Notes: generated by a model from the letters alone, not told the origin. A stretch of 64,000 nt of DNA from Dendrolimus kikuchii (GCA_019925095.2 CM034389.1:18215435-18279434), one strand, 5' to 3'. Shown: positions 45,206-55,964, numbered from the stretch's first letter. Numbers and translations are program-made.

Positions 45206-46019
45206 TTATTTGTAAGGTACTCAATTTATTTTTATTAGAAGTCTACAATACTTACACGGGATCTATTAATTTTTTTTGTAATTTACGAGTAGCAATATAA
45301 TATATTGTTTTTAGTAGTAGTAGTAGTTCCCATGTTAAAAAAATGGCGGCTTTAACCCCACTCTCTTTTACTCTCTACTACCGTCCGCGAAAACGTCCAT
45401 CCCAGCCCATCCTAGTGAATCTCTTTAAGAGCATAAAGGAAACCACAAGTGACGGTCATATTTGGTGAATCTCACACTTTTACATGAAATTATTATCTAA
45501 GCCATATTTTACCTTTTTTTTGCTGTTTTTTGCCAAATCAAGTTCCAATTTCCATGTAACACTGCATCTGATGAGTTACCAATTGTTTCCGATTGGACAA
45601 CACTCCTTACTAATGCATTTAGTCCATCAGTCCAGATAACGATTGATTATCTGAATTGATCTAGCTTTTGTTGTGAAATTTATTTTCTTTAGGACTAGTT
45701 TAAAACTAGTCGATGATTATTATAAAATTCGTCAAAATCATCCTCACTTAATTACGAATGGTCCCTTATCGCTTAAAGCAATCACTTCAAGGCAACTGAA
45801 CTTAAATAATTATTTAACCTAATCTGGCGATATAGTTGTAGCAGATTATTAGATAGAAATTAATACTTTAATAACTTTATAAATTAAATATTAATATAAA
45901 TTAAACACATATAAACATTTATAAGATATATACATACATGTTTTAATAATTAGTCTATATTATAAGAATTAGGAATAATTATTTAAGAAAAAGTAGTGTT
46001 GTCTGAGTGCGTTTTTTTT
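45206..46019. other. Non-coding
   Basis: A short AGT-trinucleotide run at 45313-45327; otherwise nothing recognised. Confidence 0.35.
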
Positions 46020-46312
46020 TTAATGTAAGTATAGGTTTGCGTTTGAACACTGTCTCACCTGATGTTGAGTGATGACGCAGTCTAGGATGGAGCACGCTTA
46101 CCTAGAAAATACCTATTCACTCGTGACTTGATGAAGACTTTAAGATTGTATTTGTCAGGAAAAACAGACTCCGGTAAATTATTCCACTCTTCGGCAGTGC
46201 GCACCAGAAAAGATGAAGCGAAACGCTTCGTTCTGACTGGTGGTATTTCCACCATGTATCGGTGGCGCAAACCGGTGCGTCTGGTTGTCCAATGGTTCTT
46301 AAATGTAGGCAA
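46020..46312 (-). pseudogene. LINE C-terminal fragment (LPESVFP type) with 3' UTR
   Basis: The minus ORF (46312-46082) reads [56 protein letters not shown] and KRAPS, then TAG. This is the conserved end of a lepidopteran LINE polymerase (Jockey/CR1-like). 46020-46081 is its 3' UTR. Truncated on its 5' side; the conserved reading frame suggests a fairly recent copy. A decayed sibling is at 31814-32130. Confidence 0.8.
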
Positions 46313-46964
46313 TGTTATTTTCCTATTTTATATTAGTTTTTGCCTCTGTATTGATATGCATTACATTACATTATACATTTCAGTGATCTGAAATGTCTTT
46401 ATCGAAAGATTAGCGCTAGTTTACAACTAACAAACTGCTGATCTACAAACAAATTAGAACTTCATCTCCGTGGTTTTTTTTTTATTATTTAGTATTTTTA
46501 CATTTTATATATTATAGTTGTAAATAAATATTTTTACTGTTTTTCTTTCTAGGATTCCGTAGCTAATTTGACACTAACAAAATCCTTATAAAACATTTAA
46601 AAAACTCATTCACTTCGCTTCCGAGATTTGTTAATTTTCTCAATGGATCACAAGTGCTGCATATAGCACGTCAGATAACTTCATAATACAATTTGAAACA
46701 ATACCATTTCGCGGAGAATTACCCATCTTTCTGTTCGTCTACAAACGTCTGCAACTAGTGATGTGACGGAAGTTTCCTAAAAGAAGTTGAAACCGATATT
46801 TATACGGAAAAAACTGAAAAAATATTTAGCCATATAAAAAAAATACTAGGAATTGTAATAACCACGTAGTTAATAATGAAATTCTGAAAATCTTTTCGCT
46901 TTTCGACGTTTTACCATTTAAAAGTAATTTTTTACCGAATTAGTCAATATTTATAGTCATAACT
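46313..46964. other. Non-coding, nothing recognised
   Basis: AT-rich, no supported frame. Confidence 0.35.
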
Positions 46965-47214
46965 AGCTTCTGCCCGCGACTTCGTCCGCGTGGAATAGTA
47001 AAAAAAATTCAGTTAAAAATACCAAGTTAAACATTCTTCATTGGTGCTCCGATCCTGTTGGTCTTAGCGTGATGATATATAGTTTATAGCCTTCCTCGAT
47101 AAATGGACTACCTAACACTGATAGAATTTTTCCAATCAGACCAGTAGTTCTTGAGATTAGCGCGTTCAAGCAAACAAACAAACAAACTCTTCGCTTTATA
47201 TATTAGTATAGATT
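46965..47214 (+). repeat. RTE-like/SINE-like retroposon, near-complete copy
   Basis: Starts ACTAGCTTCTGCCCGCGACTT (47 kb copy), contains CAATCAGACCAGTAGTTCTTG, a (CAAA)n run at 47166-47187, and ends TTTATATATTAGTATAGATT. Confidence 0.7.
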
Positions 47215-48130
47215 AATTTCTTTTAAATTTTGGATTCATTTAATCTAAAAAAAGGCTTTGAATCATAAATTATCAAAAATTAAGGGAAATATGACTTGTA
47301 CTGCCGTCTAGTCATATATGATTTAGGAGCACTCCAGTGTTATATTTTTTACTAGTGAATTGTCATTCTTCGCCCGTATTTAATTTTACTTTAGTTCGCG
47401 AACATTGATGTGTATAAAAATGTTTAAGAAAAAGAAATGAAACATATAACTACAAAACTGACTCAATCTCGTATTTTAAATGTATATAATAATGACAAAT
47501 CGGTATAACACCAGTTGTATTTACGTCAATGTAATTTTGCTTCTTCTATACTAGCTGTGTTAACTAATTCGTTAATAAGGTTGTAATATGTCAATATTTT
47601 GCATTTTTAAAATATTTTTCATATACTTTTCAGAACGCGGAATCAGTTTTAAAAAACACTGTATGATTTCAATAAAAAAAACCTTTGGGGATACCAAACA
47701 AGGTAAAAAGATAAATAAATATAATTCTCTTGGAATTAGATTACGGAAACGTGAATAATAATTCACGCAGATCTAAGAGACCTAAAGTAACAACAACTAA
47801 GTAACTCATACTAATCATTATCATTTCATATATTTACTTCTGCATAAAGTTTACAATAGTTTTGTGCGAAAAAGTATAAAGCTCTTCAACAAAATCCCAG
47901 AATACGTTTAACATCTTCAATAAACAAATTAAAAAAATGAGTAAAGCAACGTTTGTGCGAGAAGTGTAATAAGCTTACACAGCGAAAGATTTTTCAGATA
48001 ACTGCATCGAATGCGTACAATGCGATCGCCAACAAGCTTTCATAAATTACTTAGTTAAATCTTATATTAGTATAAATTACACTTTCAAAAAAGACGAATG
48101 ATAATAATAATTATGAAGTAACGATATGTT
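47215..48130. other. Non-coding, nothing recognised
   Basis: AT-rich, no supported frame. Confidence 0.35.
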
Positions 48131-48215
48131 GCTGGGAAGTTTGTTACGCCGATTCTTCTCTTTAACAGTAACTAAAATTGTTTTGGAAACGGTGGTAGAC
48201 TTTTAATTAGTAATC
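48127..48215 (+). repeat. Decayed 3'-UTR pseudoknot module (Jockey-like)
   Basis: TTGCTGGGAAGTTTGTTACG and CGATTCTTCTCTTTAACAG, then GGAAACGGTGGTAGAC, parallel to 55905-55975. The stem strands are mutated (GCCGATTC against GAAACGG), so the fold is probably lost. Confidence 0.5.
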
Positions 48216-48811
48216 TGTAAGATTTCATTTTAAAACTAGGAATACAGACCATAATGCTATGAAGAATCAACGTAGCGGCTTCTACAGTTTTGCAAATACC
48301 CTATAGTGATGGCATCATTTACCTAAGCATGTAGAACCATTTGCTTACCAGCAAACATAAAAAAGCCAGAAGCTAAGGTAAGTTGCATCCCTAGTAGCTA
48401 CCCACTTTTGCTCTCTTATTTATTACTTGCACACTGTACGTGCTCAACGCGAATTTGTTTTCATAATATTTCTCACAAGCACCGCTTCAGCATTATGTGT
48501 TGATAGCACACAAACAACATTCGACCTTAAAATATGAGTAGCAGATAACAAATTCAAATGTTTTAATCATAAAGAATGTACATTTGTCTCTTTATTTACT
48601 TTATTGCGACGTTTTATAATATTCTACGTTTCGTACGATAAGGCGCAAGATGTTCACCCGTTACAGAATACCGTTTTTGTTTCGGAAATCTAAATAATAC
48701 TATTTAAAACAAAGCTCCTCGCAGATAACAAATAGTGTTATGATATTAGTTATATACCCAATAAATGCTTTGATAATTGTAGTTCTTTGGAACACGATTG
48801 ATTTTACGTAT
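48216..48811. other. Non-coding, nothing recognised
   Basis: No supported frame or repeat. Confidence 0.3.
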
Positions 48812-49215
48812 AAACGCTCAATATATTGTGTCGACGTTGCCGGGCGGGCACATTTGGATTTGTGAAGTATAAAACGACGGGCTGATTGAGAGTGGGGGTC
48901 AGTTGAGCTACAACTACGATATAGGCGTGACGTGTGTACATTCGGGAATCTAATAGTAATGGACTGGCGACGACGACACTTTCCTAGAATAAGCTTGTAT
49001 TTGTAATCCGCAACACATGGCTAATGATGCTTCTGAGTGAGTACAATAGAACAATAGGCTGTTCTCTACAATAACTAGAAACGTATGCCAATAAATAATT
49101 AAACAAACGAAGACGATTATAAAAGGATTACAATTAGTTCAAATGCCGACAGGTAATAAAATGTGTTTTTACAGATCTGTACGTGGAATTTATGTTTGTC
49201 GGGGCCTAAGTTGTA
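48812..49215. repeat. LTR-like repeat, family A, copy 3, internally inverted
   Basis: 48812-48980 matches the TATA-containing part of copies 1 and 2 in plus orientation (AGTATAAAACGACGGGCTGA). 48981-49210 matches the upstream half of copy 2 in reverse complement (AGACGATTATAAAAGGATTA against TTCTTTTATGATCGTCTTC). The junction at about 48981 falls at the TCCTAGAAT/ATTCTAGGA segment. Confidence 0.65.
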
Positions 49216-49724
49216 ACAATATTTTAAGCGATCGCTTAGTAAGCGATTAATAAAGATCATATTTATAAATCATTCTTGTTTATATGTTCGAACTTTCTTA
49301 ATGGTTCTAAAATTTAAAAAATAGAATATGAAGAATGCGGAAAAATAAATATATCTATAAAATTTACTATTATTTATCTAAAATTTTCATGAATTTTTAA
49401 ATAGATATATTTTGTAAATTTGCACACCAAACGGGTAAAAACATTTGAAAATCATTAATATGTTGTTATCATAAATGTATCATGTTTTAGCAAATAAATA
49501 AATTGAAATATCTCTGTTGCGCCCTAGAGTAGGAATCTACTTATCGCTGGACACACTTGCGATTACGCAAATCACAATAAAGCAAACGTTTTCCCTAAAC
49601 ATCCCAATATTCTAATGCCCGAATCAAAACAAACAGAAGGTTAGTCATGGTCCCGCCATACCCAGACAGTTAAGAGGGTGCATATCAAAAATATTTGTAA
49701 AATAGTACATTTTATATTATACTA
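49216..49724. other. Non-coding, nothing recognised
   Basis: AT-rich. Confidence 0.3.
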
Positions 49725-49895
49725 GTAGACCCGGGAAACTTTGTTCTGCCGTAAAAAAAAACCACCATAGGAGGGTGAAAAATACTTTATGTCCTATTCT
49801 TATACCTACCAAAAATTCATTAAAATCGTTTAAGCCGTTTCGAAGGAGATCGACCACAAATACCGGGACACGAGATTTTTATATATGTGTTAGAT
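49725..49895 (+). repeat. RTE-like/SINE-like retroposon fragment
   Basis: Starts ACTAGTAGACCCGGGAAACTTTG, contains AAAATCGTTTAAGCCGTTTC and ends ATATATGTGTTAGATT. Confidence 0.55.
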
Positions 49896-49967
49896 TTTAT
49901 TACAATTATAATACACAATACCACCATAGTGTATCAAACATCAATTACATTTTTTAAGGATAATGTA

Positions 49968-50339
49968 TTTTTCAACACACTTGCTCATAAAGTGGCTCTA
50001 TGGTCACCGCAATTAGGCACAGAATGACACCCATTATCAAACTGTGAGTAAAAGACATTATAACTCACTAGTGAGTTATAGATATTTTTTTAAAATTTTA
50101 TTGGTTGAGTTGCTTTGTTCTTAAAAAAGTTTTTATTCACAAAAAAAAAGACCGTGTTCTATAGAACAAATAAATTAATGTTCCTATTGCTTGCTCATTT
50201 CATGCAACTTCTTATTTAAATAGATAATTTTAACTCGTACGTGTTTAATAAATAAAACTTTCACTCATATATAACTTTTTTTTATCTACTAAATAAAATG
50301 AGTTTTTGTTGTTATTTTATTCACAAGTGTGTTGAAAAA
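49968..50339. mobile_element. MITE-like element, 16-bp terminal inverted repeats
   Basis: TTTTTCAACACACTTG (49968-49983) is the exact reverse complement of 50324-50339; total 372 bp, no coding capacity. It also contains the 22-bp perfect palindrome TATAACTCACTAGTGAGTTATA near 50060. No clear target duplication. Confidence 0.55.
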
Positions 50340-50344
50340 CGTCG

Positions 50345-50450
50345 TATGATACACGTGTGTATTGATGATTACCGTCCTCGGCTCTCTTAAGACCCTCGCC
50401 TACGGCTCGAGTCTCAATGGCGCCTCGGCGGTAATCACCAATGTTACACA
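50345..50450. repeat. GC-rich fold-back next to the MITE
   Basis: GATTACCGTCCTCGGC (from 50368) is mirrored imperfectly by GCCTCGGCGGTAATC (ending near 50440). May be part of the same mobile unit as 49968-50339. Confidence 0.4.
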
Positions 50451-50689
50451 CTAGTACCATAATGTACTATTATATGATGTGAAACCTAAACTCATTAGTA
50501 CTATATGCTCAATAATTAAAAGTGTTTACGAAATAATATTTTTACAAACAGGAAAAGGAAGAAGATGGAATAGATAGAAATGAAAATATGTTATAAAAGC
50601 ACATAAATATTACAACGAACTGCCCGAATGTTGGATTTTTCAAAAAAGACGATTTTTTTATTGCTCGAATACAGTAGACAGGTTTATGG

Positions 50690-50905
50690 CTCAACTGTGA
50701 TGGACAGTAACTTCTGTTCCCTATGGACATTTGCAACACCAAAGCAGCTACCAATGCTGCCCGATTCGGAGGTGAGACTGGAACCTAGCCATTGATGCTG
50801 GAACACAACTCAAGGTTATGACAGCATGCTCTAAGCCAAAGGTGGTAACCATCCTGACATGAAAAACCTCTATTGGTTGTGGGTTTTGTTGCCTTTTACA
50901 AAATC
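50690..50905 (+). repeat. Exon-shaped repeat, copy e (diverged, partial)
   Basis: CCCTATGGACATTTGCAACA, GGAACACAACTCAAGGTTATG and GGTGGTAACCATCC match the core of copies a-d. Ends before the donor-like 3' end. Confidence 0.6.
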
Positions 50906-51132
50906 ATATAACCTTATCGGCATACATAACCTCAAACTTTAGGCGTGTGAAAATTATTTTTTACATCCTTCCATAATCATTACAGGTAAATTGTAGATCT
51001 TCTTTTCAAATCTTGAACTGAATATTAATATGGGATATTTGTGTTTTTTCTGTGACAGTGCAGTGAAAAGTGCAGTGAAAAGTGCGTCATCAGGTGGTTT
51101 TTCCACCAAATCGTTCGTCCCCTTTAGGGACA

Positions 51133-52941
51133 ATGGACGGCGTGGAGTCTTCTCCATCGCCGTTGGAGGGTTTGCTGTCGTTTTTACGGCAGCAATTCCC
51201 TCACGTACTATATCAATTTTTGGGGACTGCGGAGTCCCAATCAATCGCGTCCGTTATCTCGGAACTTAATTCCGAGAAACCGATACACCTGCAAGGAGCC
51301 CCCGGGCAGGCCCCCCTCGCCGCGCCCGCGTCTGCCGCGACCATCGCACCCCCCGCGACCCCCGCCGCCGCGCTTACCGCGGACTACCTGCGCTCCGCCA
51401 TAGCGCTCGCCCCCCCCGCGTCCGTACCCGCTACGTTACCGGTTCGCCCGCCGCCCGCACCCCCGCTCAGCGATACGCACCGTGTGGCACCAAAATCGCG
51501 CGCCTCGTATTCCCGCGGTTCCGCGTCGGGACAACCGCGTTCGAGCTCCGCGAGTTCAGCGACATCACGTTCGCGATCTCCTATCCACCGAGTAATCGAT
51601 TCTCGTCGAGAAATCGACTTGTCCCCTGAAGGTCCGCAATACCTCAGGGATGCCCCTCTCTCACTGGCTGATGAATTAACCCCCATGGATGTCGCGCCTC
51701 CCGCGAACATCCCCCTTGACCGCGAAGACGATGACGGTTTTATAACCGTCAATCGCTCGAAAAAGCGTAAGACCCAGAGGGAGGTCCCCCCCAACCCCGC
51801 ACCCACTGCGGGCAGCAAACCGACAGCGGCACCCTCCAGCCGCCCTGGGCCACCTTCCCAGCGCCCACCGCCACCCCTAGTTATCCGCGAAAAAGCCCAC
51901 TGGCTCCAACTCGCTTCGGAACTGCCAGGTAAGGCAATTTCTATTAAAGAAGCCCGTGATACCCAACACGGCATCAAAGTTATGGTCACGTCTTCAAGTG
52001 ACCACCGCGCCCTAACATCTCTATTATGTGACCGTAAAATCGGTTACTACACTTATGCCTTGCCGGAAGAAAAACGCCTTCGGGCTGTAATCCGCGGACT
52101 CCCACAGGAAATCGAGTGTTCCTACATTCTCGAGGACCTTAAATCTCAAGCGCTACCGGTGCACGAAGTGCACCGTATGCACAGAGGCGACGCCACAAAG
52201 TCGCCTCTAAACCTGGTATTGGTTGTCCTTGACCTCTCCCCAGAGGGGAAAAAGATCTTCGAACTTCAGAAGGTCTGTGGCCTCTCTGGCCTTCGTGTGG
52301 AACGTCCACACGAAAAACATGCATTGCGGCAGTGTCATCGCTGCCAACTTTATGGGCACTCTGCCCTACATTGTCAATCCCGTCCCAGGTGCGTCAAGTG
52401 CCTGGGGGACCACGGGACCCCGGAGTGCACTCGCACCCGGGACTCCCCGGAGCCACCGAGCTGCATCCTCTGCGGCAAAGCGGGTCACCCCGCAAACTAC
52501 AGAGGCTGCCCTGCCGCCCCCCGACCCAAACGTAAGGTCGGAAAGGACAATGCCCAAAAAGGCACTAAGAAAGTGCCGAACAAACCCGCATTCGTGGCGG
52601 CCCCCCTTCCAGTGGTAAACCACTGGACGGGTCTTCCCGCGATGGAAGCGTTCCCACCGTTAAGGGCGCGCGCCCCAGCTACGGCCGGCTTACTCCCGGC
52701 CACCCCCGCCCCCGCCCCCATTTCGAAGGCACCTTCTGGGCCGTCAGCACACCACTCTATAGCGGAGGACTTAGCCTTGGCGACTAAATTCGCCAAGAAC
52801 TTGCCCTTCGACCTAGAAGAGGTCCAACTCTTGGCTCGGAAACTGAGACAAGTTTCAGAGTCAAGTCAACCCTCCCTCCGGGATCAACTCGTGATTGAAA
52901 TGGATCACGCGTACCTCCTCCAGATACTTAGGTCGTTATAA
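51133..52941 (+). CDS. Jockey-type ORF1, gag-like RNA-binding protein
   Basis: 602 codons from ATG at 51133 (context ACAATGG); the frame is open 17 codons further upstream without another ATG. The N-terminal ~250 residues are Pro/Ala/Ser-rich and low in structure, with a basic KKRKTQR patch. A middle domain (EKRLRAVIRGLPQEIECSYI ... LEDLKSQALPVHEVHRM) is of the RRM-like type found in Jockey gag proteins. Three zinc knuckles follow: C401-C404-H409-C414, C420-C423-H427-C432 and C444-C447-H452-C459. It should package element RNA into an RNP. Separated from ORF2 by 37 nt. Confidence 0.9.
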   Translation: MDGVESSPSPLEGLLSFLRQQFPHVLYQFLGTAESQSIASVISELNSEKPIHLQGAPGQAPLAAPASAATIAPPATPAAALTADYLRSAIALAPPASVPATLPVRPPPAPPLSDTHRVAPKSRASYSRGSASGQPRSSSASSATSRSRSPIHRVIDSRREIDLSPEGPQYLRDAPLSLADELTPMDVAPPANIPLDREDDDGFITVNRSKKRKTQREVPPNPAPTAGSKPTAAPSSRPGPPSQRPPPPLVIREKAHWLQLASELPGKAISIKEARDTQHGIKVMVTSSSDHRALTSLLCDRKIGYYTYALPEEKRLRAVIRGLPQEIECSYILEDLKSQALPVHEVHRMHRGDATKSPLNLVLVVLDLSPEGKKIFELQKVCGLSGLRVERPHEKHALRQCHRCQLYGHSALHCQSRPRCVKCLGDHGTPECTRTRDSPEPPSCILCGKAGHPANYRGCPAAPRPKRKVGKDNAQKGTKKVPNKPAFVAAPLPVVNHWTGLPAMEAFPPLRARAPATAGLLPATPAPAPISKAPSGPSAHHSIAEDLALATKFAKNLPFDLEEVQLLARKLRQVSESSQPSLRDQLVIEMDHAYLLQILRSL

Positions 52942-52978
52942 CTAAACAACCTAGTTAAAATTTTGTTACCGGTAACAA

Positions 52979-55894
52979 ATGGCGCATGTAGGTAGGAATA
53001 AACCACGCTCATTGACTCTGGCGACTTATAACGCCAACGGCCTTCGAAACCAGCGCGACTTGGTCCATGACTTCCTGGTTACCAATCAAGTAGATATACT
53101 ACTAGTGCAGGAGACCTTCCTGAAACCGAGTGATAGAGATCCAAAGATCTCTAACTATCGGGTCACTAGACATGACAGGATAGGCCGTGGTGGCGGCACC
53201 CTGATCTATTTCAGAAGATCTCTACATTGCATGCCCCTAGTCACCCCCCCACTAGAAGGTATGGAGGTATCCGCCTGCAGACTAGCAATGACTGGCCACC
53301 AACCCCTAGTCATAGTCTCAGCATACCTCGCATGCCAAAAACCCCTTAATAAGAAAGACCTAGAAGCCCTATTCAACTTAGGCCCGGCTGTTATAATAGC
53401 CGGGGATCTGAATTGCAAACACGAGCAGTGGAACTGCAATACCACTAACCCCAATGGCAGAGCACTCATAAATATATCAGACAGTCTTTTGTTTGATATA
53501 CTAACTCCCTTGACCCCCACAAGATACCCCCCCAACCGCGACTGGGGGACCCCAAACATTCTCGACCTAGCATTACTGAGGGGCGTAACCCTTCAGTTCC
53601 ATTCGATCGAAACGATGGACGATATAGACTCGGACCATCGTCCGGTTATACTCAGATTAGGACCACAGACAGACCAGACATCTGAAACTAGGACCTCTGT
53701 GGACTGGTTGAGACTTGAGACCCTCCTCAAGGCAACCAGCACAGAAGACCTGGACCGCATCCCGGACCATATCGAGTCCCGCCAAGACACGGAGACGGCA
53801 ATCGAGGCTCTCACCAGCCACCTTCAATCCGCAGTGCGGAACTCGTCCAGGCAGGTGCCAGTGGAGGATGACCGCCACTTATGCCTGCCGGACGAGGTGA
53901 GGGTACTGCTGAGGGAAAAGAGAGCCGCCTCCAGAGCTCACGACAGATATCCCACCGAGGATAACAGAGTCCGACTCCGCGAACTAGAGCGCGAGGTTAA
54001 ACTACGTATCCGGGAAGTCAGGGAACAACGTTGGGACAGAACGTTGAGAGATATCGAACCAACTCACCAGGCGTACTGGAAGCTGGCTAGAGCTCTCAGA
54101 TCAGACACCCTTACTGTCATACCCGCGCTAGAAAGAGCCGACAACACCGAGGCGTTCGATGACGAGGAGAAGGCCGAGTGCCTTGCTCAGAGTCTAGAGC
54201 TTCAATGCTCCCCCACTACGCAAAACGTCGACCAGTCACACCTGACGGAGGTAGACTCCGAGGTCGAACGTAGATCCTCCTTACCAGCGGAAACCACACT
54301 CGACACGGTCACGGTCGAAGAAGTGCAAGATCTGATCAAGTCTCTCAAACCGCGAAAGGCCCCAGGGACCGATGGCATCAACAATCGCGTTTTAAAACTT
54401 CTACCCGCCCATCTAATTATAATCCTGGTGAGCATCTTCAATGCCGCCATAACAAACTGCTCCTTTCCCGCGATCTGGAAGGAGGCAGATGTCATCGGTA
54501 TTCACAAGCCGGGAAAACCGGCTAATAAACCGTCCAGCTACCGTCCAATCAGCCTACTGAGCGCACTCAGCAAGCTTTACGAAAGGGTCATCCTCTCTCG
54601 ACTTAGAGATTTTGCCTTCAGCAAACATCTAATACCCGATGAGCAATTTGGCTTCCGTGCCAGACACTCATGCGTCCAACAGGTGCACCGCATCACGGAG
54701 CACATATTATCTCACTTTGCCCATCGCCCCCGCCCTATAGGAACAGCCGCACTGTTCCTAGACGTAGCAAAAGCCTTCGACAAGGTCTGGCACAACGGCT
54801 TGATTTACAAGCTGTACCAGTTCGGTGTGCCAGACAGACTCGTGCTCATCTTGCGAGACTTCCTCCTAGGTCGTAGCTTCCGTTTTCGAGTGGAGGGAAC
54901 GCGCTCGTCCCCTCACCCACTCACAGCCGGTGTACCACAGGGCTCGGCCCTGTCGCCACTACTCTTCACGCTGTACACCAGCGACATCCCAAAAACTCCA
55001 GATGTGGAGTTGGCCCTCTTCGCGGATGACACCGCACTCTATACATCAGATCGCAACCGACAAATGGCTTGCGTCCGGCTGCAGGCAGCTGTCACAGAGC
55101 TAGGCGAATGGTTTCGCAAATGGAGGATAGAGGTAAACCCGGAGAAAAGCGCAGCAATGTTCTTTTCCCCGGGCACGCTTCGCTCCCCCAAACGCGCTAG
55201 CCTTCGCCTAAAAACCATTTCGCTCTACGACCAACAAATCCCCTGGGCAAAGTACACCAAATATCTTGGTGTCACCCTAGATCGGAACTTGCGCTTCAAC
55301 GAGCATATCACTATAGTCCGAAATAGAGCGCGATTTGTGATGGGTCGTTTAGCACCCATGATAGACAAACGAAGCAAAATGTCCCTCAGACACAAGCTTA
55401 CTCTGTATAAAACATGCATCCGCCCGATCATGACATACGCGAGTGTGGTATTCGGCCATGCCAAGCCTGCCCTATTAGATAAACTGCAAATTGTGCAGAA
55501 TAAATTCATGCGCAGAGCCGTCGGTGCTCCCCTCTATATGCGTAACGTCGACCTCCACCGCGATCTGGAGCTTCCCTCCATCAAAAACTACATTACGTCG
55601 CTCTCGCGTAAGTATTTCGATCTCGCGCCGCATCATCGAAATCCGCTCGTCGTGTCCGCGTCCGATTATAAGCCTCGGCGAAAGGCTCTCGTACGACGAC
55701 CGCGTAACGTCCTCACGGACAGGGTCGACGTTATCACAAAACGGCTGGCCCGGATCAGCCCGCCCGCGGTTAGGACGGCAGGCTGGCAGGCACGGACAGA
55801 CAGACACAGACGGCGGCGTCTCAGGCGCCGCCAATCAAGATCTCTCCACGTCCCTGCGAGGGACGTTAGGAGACATAGCCCCCCCACAGGATAG
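52979..55894 (+). CDS. Jockey-type ORF2: endonuclease and reverse transcriptase
   Basis: 971 codons, uninterrupted. The APE-type endonuclease spans residues ~12-225: TLATYNANGLRN (N18), LLVQETFL (E45), GDLNCKHEQWN (D143, N145) and SDHRPVIL (D219, H220), all key residues present. RT spans ~450-760: LKPRKAPGTDGINNRVLK, YRPISLLSALSKLYERVI, FLDVAKAFDKVWH (D595), GVPQGSALSPLLFTLYTSDI (651 onward) and ALFADDTALYT (FADD at 55019-55030, residues 681-684). A thumb and basic C-terminal tail (RRRRLRRRQSR) follow; no RNase H. It nicks target DNA and copies the RNA by target-primed synthesis. All motifs intact, so it could be functional. Confidence 0.95.
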   Translation: MAHVGRNKPRSLTLATYNANGLRNQRDLVHDFLVTNQVDILLVQETFLKPSDRDPKISNYRVTRHDRIGRGGGTLIYFRRSLHCMPLVTPPLEGMEVSACRLAMTGHQPLVIVSAYLACQKPLNKKDLEALFNLGPAVIIAGDLNCKHEQWNCNTTNPNGRALINISDSLLFDILTPLTPTRYPPNRDWGTPNILDLALLRGVTLQFHSIETMDDIDSDHRPVILRLGPQTDQTSETRTSVDWLRLETLLKATSTEDLDRIPDHIESRQDTETAIEALTSHLQSAVRNSSRQVPVEDDRHLCLPDEVRVLLREKRAASRAHDRYPTEDNRVRLRELEREVKLRIREVREQRWDRTLRDIEPTHQAYWKLARALRSDTLTVIPALERADNTEAFDDEEKAECLAQSLELQCSPTTQNVDQSHLTEVDSEVERRSSLPAETTLDTVTVEEVQDLIKSLKPRKAPGTDGINNRVLKLLPAHLIIILVSIFNAAITNCSFPAIWKEADVIGIHKPGKPANKPSSYRPISLLSALSKLYERVILSRLRDFAFSKHLIPDEQFGFRARHSCVQQVHRITEHILSHFAHRPRPIGTAALFLDVAKAFDKVWHNGLIYKLYQFGVPDRLVLILRDFLLGRSFRFRVEGTRSSPHPLTAGVPQGSALSPLLFTLYTSDIPKTPDVELALFADDTALYTSDRNRQMACVRLQAAVTELGEWFRKWRIEVNPEKSAAMFFSPGTLRSPKRASLRLKTISLYDQQIPWAKYTKYLGVTLDRNLRFNEHITIVRNRARFVMGRLAPMIDKRSKMSLRHKLTLYKTCIRPIMTYASVVFGHAKPALLDKLQIVQNKFMRRAVGAPLYMRNVDLHRDLELPSIKNYITSLSRKYFDLAPHHRNPLVVSASDYKPRRKALVRRPRNVLTDRVDVITKRLARISPPAVRTAGWQARTDRHRRRRLRRRQSRSLHVPARDVRRHSPPTG

Positions 55895-55906
55895 ACTAGG
55901 CGTGTT

Positions 55907-55964
55907 GCTGGGAAGTTTCTTTCGCCGTTTCTTCTCTCCCAGCCATAACACGTTACGAAACGGC
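55907..55964 (+). other. 3'-UTR pseudoknot module, Jockey LINE
   Basis: A GCTGGGA (55907-55913), B GCCGTTTC (55924-55931), A' TCCCAGC (55937-55943), B' GAAACGGC (55957-55964): perfect 7-bp and 8-bp stems in A-B-A'-B' order with loops of 10, 5 and 13 nt. Homologous in sequence to 26462-26519, where the stem bases differ but still pair. Confidence 0.55.

Noticed and set aside
51384..51989. 201-codon minus ORF and other long minus ORFs over 51-56 kb
   Set aside because: Opposite-strand shadows of the GC-rich Jockey ORFs; no motifs.
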